Shown: positions 59,447 through 64,000 of the stretch, one piece after another
How the letters are laid out: every line of letters begins with the position of its first letter
How positions within the stretch are numbered: position 1 is the stretch's first letter
Assembly: GCF_009720385.1 (NCBI RefSeq)
Contig: NZ_WARX01000001.1
Coordinates: forward strand, 248,001 to 312,000
Direction: 5' to 3'
Length of the DNA: 64,000 nt
Source of the DNA: Catellatospora vulcania
GTDB lineage: Bacteria > Actinomycetota > Actinomycetes > Mycobacteriales > Micromonosporaceae
The notes under the pieces: generated by a model
The model's database searches: none
What the model was told of the DNA's origin: nothing
Seen by the model: the letters and a program-made list of their open reading frames with translations, nothing else
Translations under genes and position numbers: made by a program

Positions 59447-62400
59447 GTGCACCTCAAGAGCCTGACGGTGAAGGGCTTCAAGTCCTTCGCCTCCGCGACC
59501 ACGCTTCGGCTGGAGCCGGGCATCACCTGCGTGGTGGGCCCCAACGGCTCCGGCAAGTCCAACGTGGTGGACGCGATCTCCTGGGTGCTCGGCGAGCAGG
59601 GCGCGAAGGCGCTGCGCGGCGGCAAGATGGAGGACGTGATCTTCGCCGGCACGTCCGGCCGGCAGCCGCTGGGGCGCGCCGAGGTCACCCTCACCATCGA
59701 CAACGCCGACGGCGCGCTGCCGATCGACTACACCGAGGTCTCGATCACCCGCCGGATGTTCCGCTCCGGCGAGAGCGAGTACGAGATCAACGGTGACGCC
59801 TGCCGCCTGATGGACATCCAGGAGCTGCTGTCCGACTCCGGCATCGGCCGGGAGATGCACGTCATCGTCGGCCAGGGCCAGCTCGACGCGGTGCTGCACG
59901 CCAAGCCCGAGGACCGGCGCGCGTTCATCGAGGAGGCCGCGGGCGTCCTCAAGCACCGCAAGCGCAAGGAGAAGGCGCTGCGCAAGCTGGACGCGATGCA
60001 GGCCAACCTGAACCGCGTCACCGACCTCACCGACGAGCTGCGCCGCCAGCTCAAGCCGCTGGGCCGGCAGGCCGAGGTGGCCCGCCGCGCCGCGACCATC
60101 CAGTCCGACCTGCGCGACGCCCGGCTGCGGCTGCTCGCCGACGACCTGTACACGCTGCGCACGACCCTGGACAAGGAGGTCGCCGACGAGGCGGCCCTGC
60201 GCACCAAGCGCGAGCTGGTCGAGGAGGAGTACGAGCAGGTCCAGCTGCGGCTGTCGGCGCTGGAGACGGCGCACGCCGCCGACGCGCCCGCGCTGACCCA
60301 GGCCCAGGACGTCTGGTACCAGCTCTCCGCGCTGCAGGAGCGCTTCCGCTCCACCGCCCAGCTGGCCGCCGAGCGGCACCGCCACCTGGCCGCGCCGACC
60401 GAGGAGGAGCGGTCCGGCCGCGACCCGGAGCGGCTGGAAGCCGAGGCCGAGGCGGTCCGCGAGCAGGAGGAGGCGCTGCGCGAGGCGCTCACCGACGACC
60501 AGGTGCGCCTGGCCGAGGCCGTCGAACGCCGCCAGGAGCTGGAGCGCCAGCTCGCCGGGGCGGAGCGGGCGCTGGTCGTCGCCGTGAAGGCGATCGCGGA
60601 CCGGCGCGAGGGCATGGCCAAGCTGTCCGGCCAGGTCAACGCCGCGCGTACGCGTACCGCGACAGCCTCCGAGGAGATCGAGCGCCTGTCCACGGCGTAC
60701 GGCGACGCCGCGATGCGCGCCGAGGCAGCCCAGGAGCAGGTCGACGCGGTCGCCGAGCAGACCTCCGACGCCGACCGCGACAACGCCGACCTGGACACCG
60801 CCCACGCCCTCGCGGTCGCCGCGTACGACGAGGCCAACGCGGCGGTCAAGCGGGCGTCCGACGCCGAACGCGCCGCCGAGAAGGAGGCCACCGGCTGGAA
60901 GGCCCGCGAGGAGGCGCTCGCGCTCGGCCTCAACCGCAAGGACGGGGCCGGCGCGCTACTGGCCCGCGGCGGCGAGGTGCCCGGCCTGCTGGGCAGCGTC
61001 GCGTCGCTGCTGGCCGTCGAGCCCGGCTGCGAGGCGGCGCTGGCCGCGGCGCTGGGCGCGCTGGCCGACGCGGTCGCGGTGTCCGGCGTCGACGAGGCGG
61101 CCGAGGCGATGCGGCTGCTCAAGATCCAGGACGCGGGCCGGGCGGCGCTGCTGATCGGCACGCCCACCCCGCAGTCCCGCCCCGACGTGGCCCTGCCGCC
61201 CGGCGCTCGCTGGGTGCTGGACGTGGTGCGCTGCGCCGACACCATCCGCCCCGCGATCACGGTCGCGCTGCGTGACGTGGTCCTGGTCACCGACCTGCGG
61301 GCCGCGTCGGCGCTGGTCGCGGCACACCCGGCGCTGCGCGCGGTGACCGCCGAGGGCGACCTGGTCGGCGCGTTCTCCGGAGCCGGCGGCTCGGCGAAGG
61401 CCCCCAGCTACATCGAGGTCCAGGCGGCCGTCGACGAGGCCCGCGCCAAACGCGCCGCGGCCGAGGAGTCGATCGCCGTGCTGCGCGAGGAGATCGCCGA
61501 GGCCCGCGAAGTCGCGACCGAACGCAAGCGCGACGTGGACTCCGCCGCCGCGGCCAAGCGCGCCGCCGAGGGCGAGCGCAACGCCGCCGCCCGTCGCCTG
61601 GCCGAGGTCGGCGCCGCGGCCCGCTCGGCCCAGGCCGAGGCGCAGCGCCTGGCCGCCTCCCGGGACAAGGCCGTCGCCGCCCGCGAGCAGGATCTGGAGC
61701 ACCTGACCGAGCTCGAAGAGCGGCTGATGGCCGCCGAGGCGGTGCCGGTCGACGAGGACCCGTCCACCGCCGAGCGCGACCAGCTCGCGGCGCTGGTGCC
61801 GCAGGCCCGCCAGAACGAGGTCGAGGTCCGCCTCGCGGTGCGCACCGCCGAGGAGCGCGTCTCGCAGATCGCGGGCCGCGCCGACTCGCTGCTGCGCCAG
61901 GCCGCCGCCGAGCGTGCCGCCCGGGAGCGGGCCGCCGCCCGCCGGGCCGCCCGCGAGCGCGGGGCGGCCGTCGCCAAGGCCGTCGAATCCGGCACCCGGG
62001 AGGTGCTGACCAGGCTGAACGTGGCGCTGGAGGAGGCCGCCGAGCGCCGGGACACGATCGCCGAGGCGCGTACGGCCCGCGAGGCCGAACTGGCCCAGGT
62101 GCGCAACGGAGCCAAGCGGCTCGGCGACGACCTGAACCGGCTCACCTCCGAGGTGCACCGCGACGAGGTCGCCCGCGCCGAGCAGCGCATGCGCATCGAG
62201 CAGCTGGAGACCCGCGCCGCCGAGGAGTTCTCGCTGGACGTGGAGACCCTGCTCGGCGAGTACGGCCCCGACGTGCCGGTGCCGGTGGTCCTGCTCGGTT
62301 CCACCGACTTCGCCGACCCGGAGCCCTACGACCGGGCCATCCAGGAGAAGCGCGCCGCCAAGGCCGAGCGCGACCTGGCCCTGCTCGGCAAGGTCAACCC

Positions 62401-62986
62401 GCTGGCCCTGGAGGAGTTCGCGGCGCTGGAGGAGCGCTACAAGTTCCTCTCCGACCAGCTCGAAGACCTCAAGGCGACGCGCAAGGACCTGCTCACCGTG
62501 GTCAAGGACGTCGACGACCGCATCCTGGAGGTGTTCGCGACCGCGTTCGAGGACACCGCCCGCGAGTTCCAGGTGGTCTTCCCGATCCTGTTCCCGGGTG
62601 GCGAGGGCCGCCTGGTGCTGACCGACCCGGACAACATGCTCACCACCGGCGTCGAGGTCGAGGCACGCCCGCCGGGCAAGAAGATCAAGCGGCTGTCGCT
62701 GCTGTCGGGTGGCGAGCGCTCGCTGACCGCGGTGGCGATGCTGTGCGCGATCTTCCGCGCCCGCCCCAGCCCCTTCTACATCATGGACGAGGTGGAGGCG
62801 GCGCTCGACGACGTCAACCTCGGCCGACTGATCACCCTGTTCCAGGAGCTGCGCTCGCGCAGCCAGCTGATCATCATCACGCACCAGAAGCGCACCATGG
62901 AGGTCGCCGACGCCCTGTACGGCGTGACCATGCGCAACGGTGTCACCGAGGTGATCAGCCAGCGGCTGAAGGGCGAGTCCGAATGA
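59447..62986 (+). CDS. smc: Chromosome segregation protein SMC
   Basis: GTG 59447 gives 1179 residues. Walker A GPNGSGKSNVVDAISW (31-46), two long coiled coils (about 165-500 and 660-1000) flanking the hinge (about 510-650, LGSVASLLAVEPGCEAAL), C-terminal signature LSGGERSLTAVAML and Walker B FYIMDEVEAALDDVN. It works with ScpA/ScpB (not in the window) in chromosome compaction. Stop overlaps the following HAD gene by 4 bp, an unusual coupling. Confidence 0.97.
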   Translation: MHLKSLTVKGFKSFASATTLRLEPGITCVVGPNGSGKSNVVDAISWVLGEQGAKALRGGKMEDVIFAGTSGRQPLGRAEVTLTIDNADGALPIDYTEVSITRRMFRSGESEYEINGDACRLMDIQELLSDSGIGREMHVIVGQGQLDAVLHAKPEDRRAFIEEAAGVLKHRKRKEKALRKLDAMQANLNRVTDLTDELRRQLKPLGRQAEVARRAATIQSDLRDARLRLLADDLYTLRTTLDKEVADEAALRTKRELVEEEYEQVQLRLSALETAHAADAPALTQAQDVWYQLSALQERFRSTAQLAAERHRHLAAPTEEERSGRDPERLEAEAEAVREQEEALREALTDDQVRLAEAVERRQELERQLAGAERALVVAVKAIADRREGMAKLSGQVNAARTRTATASEEIERLSTAYGDAAMRAEAAQEQVDAVAEQTSDADRDNADLDTAHALAVAAYDEANAAVKRASDAERAAEKEATGWKAREEALALGLNRKDGAGALLARGGEVPGLLGSVASLLAVEPGCEAALAAALGALADAVAVSGVDEAAEAMRLLKIQDAGRAALLIGTPTPQSRPDVALPPGARWVLDVVRCADTIRPAITVALRDVVLVTDLRAASALVAAHPALRAVTAEGDLVGAFSGAGGSAKAPSYIEVQAAVDEARAKRAAAEESIAVLREEIAEAREVATERKRDVDSAAAAKRAAEGERNAAARRLAEVGAAARSAQAEAQRLAASRDKAVAAREQDLEHLTELEERLMAAEAVPVDEDPSTAERDQLAALVPQARQNEVEVRLAVRTAEERVSQIAGRADSLLRQAAAERAARERAAARRAARERGAAVAKAVESGTREVLTRLNVALEEAAERRDTIAEARTAREAELAQVRNGAKRLGDDLNRLTSEVHRDEVARAEQRMRIEQLETRAAEEFSLDVETLLGEYGPDVPVPVVLLGSTDFADPEPYDRAIQEKRAAKAERDLALLGKVNPLALEEFAALEERYKFLSDQLEDLKATRKDLLTVVKDVDDRILEVFATAFEDTAREFQVVFPILFPGGEGRLVLTDPDNMLTTGVEVEARPPGKKIKRLSLLSGGERSLTAVAMLCAIFRARPSPFYIMDEVEAALDDVNLGRLITLFQELRSRSQLIIITHQKRTMEVADALYGVTMRNGVTEVISQRLKGESE

Positions 62987-63582
62987 GGCGCAGGCCGGCC
63001 GAGGCCCTGCTGATCGACTTCGACGGGGTGCTGCGCCACTTCGACTCCTCGGTGTACGGCGACTTCGAGTCCCGGCACGGCGTCGCGCCCGCGAAGCTGC
63101 TGGAGTCCGGGCTGGAGTGGGCCCGCCAGATTCCGGCGATCACCGGTCACTGGACCCGGCAGCAGTGGCTGGACGAGATCGCCGCGCACACCGGCGCGTC
63201 CGCCGCAGCGCTGACCGAGTGGGACGCCTACCGGGGGTACGTCGACGAGACAGTGCTGGCGTTCGTACGCGAGGTGCGCGCCTCCGGCCGCAAGGTGGGC
63301 CTGGGCACCAACGCCACCGACGACCTGCACGACGACCTGGCGCTGTTCGGCCTCAAGGACGACTTCGACGCGATCGTCTCCTCGGCGGAGCTGGGCGTGC
63401 ACAAGCCGTCGAAGGAGTTCTTCAAGGCCGCCTGCCTGGCCCTGGATACCCCCGCCGACCGCTGCCTGTTCATCGACGACGTCGACCGCAACATCCGCGG
63501 CGCCCGCGTCGCGGGCCTGTCCGCCCTCCGCTGGACCAGCCCCGCCGACCTCACCTACGCCCGCGCCGCCCTCGGCCTCTGA
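62983..63582 (+). CDS. HAD-superfamily hydrolase (subfamily IA)
   Basis: ATG 62983 overlaps the smc stop (ATGA); 199 residues. ALLIDFDGVLRHFD is motif I (DxD nucleophile and acid), VGLGTNATDD motif II, HKPSKEFFKAACLALD motif III Lys, and CLFIDDVDRNIRGARVAGL motif IV. The helical cap between motifs I and II suits small phosphorylated substrates. The substrate is unknown; it may be a metabolite phosphatase. Confidence 0.92.
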   Translation: MRRRPAEALLIDFDGVLRHFDSSVYGDFESRHGVAPAKLLESGLEWARQIPAITGHWTRQQWLDEIAAHTGASAAALTEWDAYRGYVDETVLAFVREVRASGRKVGLGTNATDDLHDDLALFGLKDDFDAIVSSAELGVHKPSKEFFKAACLALDTPADRCLFIDDVDRNIRGARVAGLSALRWTSPADLTYARAALGL

Positions 63583-63885
63583 CCCTCCCGCCGCCCTCCC
63601 GCCGCCCGCCGGCCCGCCCTCCCGCCGCCCGCCGGCGGCCCCCCCGTCGGCCGCAACTCTTAAAGACTTGCGGCCTTTCGGCTGCCCGTTGACCGCAACT
63701 TTTTAAGAGTTGCGGCGAGGGCGGGCGGGGCGCGTGGCGCGGGGCGCGCGGCGCGGGGCGCGCGGGGCGGGGCGCGCGGGGCGGGGCGGGGTGTCCGGCG
63801 GGTGGGCGGGGGTGTGAAAGTTTCTCTCGGGATGTGGAATCGGTAAGGGGCGGTGACAACCGGATCTCCGGGCTGCGCGTGACTA
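63583..63885. other. GC-rich intergenic region with low-complexity GGGGCGCG run
   Basis: After the HAD stop, CCCGCCGCCC-type repeats (63590-63640) precede family B copy 4. From 63718 to about 63790 the plus strand is almost only G and C, as GGGGCGCG units. No gene is visible. It is between convergent genes. Confidence 0.7.
63651..63716. repeat. Dispersed palindrome family B, copy 4
   Basis: CCGCAACTCTTAAAGACTTGC starts the left arm (63651) and GTTGCGGC ends the right arm (63716); arms pair with a few mismatches and each contains TTAA. It lies between the convergent HAD gene and the partial minus-strand gene. Confidence 0.8.
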
Positions 63886-64000
63886 CTACCGGACCTTGAC
63901 GATCTCCAGGGCCGCCTCGCGTGCAGAGAGCGGTTTCCGGCGGGGAGCGCGGGGGTGCATGACCCGAATCGGCGAGGGGAGCGCGGCGATGTCGTCGTCG
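63886..64000 (-). CDS. C-terminal end of an unidentified protein (5' end outside window)
   Basis: Reading the minus strand from the right edge, an open frame of about 38 codons ends at TAG (plus 63886-63888) with REAALEIVKVR. It begins DDDIAALPSPIRVMHP. Too short for a family call. Codon bias is good and the gene would be convergent with the HAD gene. Confidence 0.5.
   Translation of the reverse strand, partial: DDDIAALPSPIRVMHPRAPRRKPLSAREAALEIVKVR

Overview
This window is chromosomal DNA of a very high-GC actinobacterium, most likely a member of Micromonosporaceae (Micromonospora, Catellatospora, Actinoplanes or relatives). The family call is an inference from codon use, the many GTG and leaderless starts, gene order and the style of the short intergenic palindromes; the genus cannot be settled from the sequence alone. 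Nearly everything is core chromosome. I see no prophage, IS element, plasmid origin or CRISPR array.

Layout. 0-6 kb: a short prim-pol protein, an XRE/TPR regulator overlapping a flavoprotein gene, NIF3, a CT398-type zinc ribbon protein and an RNase H/phosphatase fusion. 6-11.5 kb: an RNB ribonuclease, a 386-residue stand-alone histone-H1-like protein, a dual-specificity-type phosphatase and small unknown and membrane proteins. 12.1-12.5 kb: RNase P RNA (rnpB, minus strand). 12.7-26.2 kb: TauE/SafE, F420 reductase, panB, NAD synthase, antiporter, two unknown envelope proteins, glnA2-type glutamine synthetase, DUF350, a PadR/ABC export operon and an FAH-family enzyme. 26.3-26.6 kb: tRNA-Gln(CUG) and tRNA-Glu(CUC). 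27-33.7 kb: DUF3352, NdgR-type IclR regulator divergent from leuCD, HU with an H1-like tail, TetR/DoxX. 33.7-45.6 kb: CYTH-CHAD, ppk, cold-shock-like protein and fbiD (cofC), then plsC-gpsA-cystathionine lyase, ddl, DUF3515, thiL. 46-64 kb: rpmB, DAK2 protein, recG, an LPKTG surface protein, rsmD-coaD-sepIVA-DUF177-rpmF-rnc-mutM, a secreted-type cassette (GH114-like, spherulin-4-like, CAP), then smc and a HAD hydrolase. Much of 29-63 kb follows the gene order I recall for Mycobacterium tuberculosis leuC-hupB-ppk-fbiD-gpsA-ddl-thiL-recG-coaD-rnc-smc.

Gene cooperation. leuC and leuD form leucine-pathway isopropylmalate isomerase under a divergent regulator. fbiD makes an F420 precursor and a separate F420 reductase is encoded at 13.5 kb. 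ppk overlaps a CHAD protein, a known polyphosphate-binding fold. rpmB, rpmF, rnpB, rsmD and rnc serve translation and RNA processing; recG, mutM, smc and HU serve chromosome upkeep.

Most interesting signal. Several families of short dispersed palindromic elements fill the gene-free gaps. All eight copies of two families (GAAGG-N3-CCTTC pairs and GCAACTCTTAAAGAGT pairs) lie between convergent genes. Four genes have their stop codon inside a dispersed element. A 71-bp duplication unit in an ABC operon has created a micro-ORF that keeps ATGA translational coupling on both sides. The GH114/spherulin-4 gene pair and the 300-bp-period H1-like gene are the other leading candidates for follow-up.
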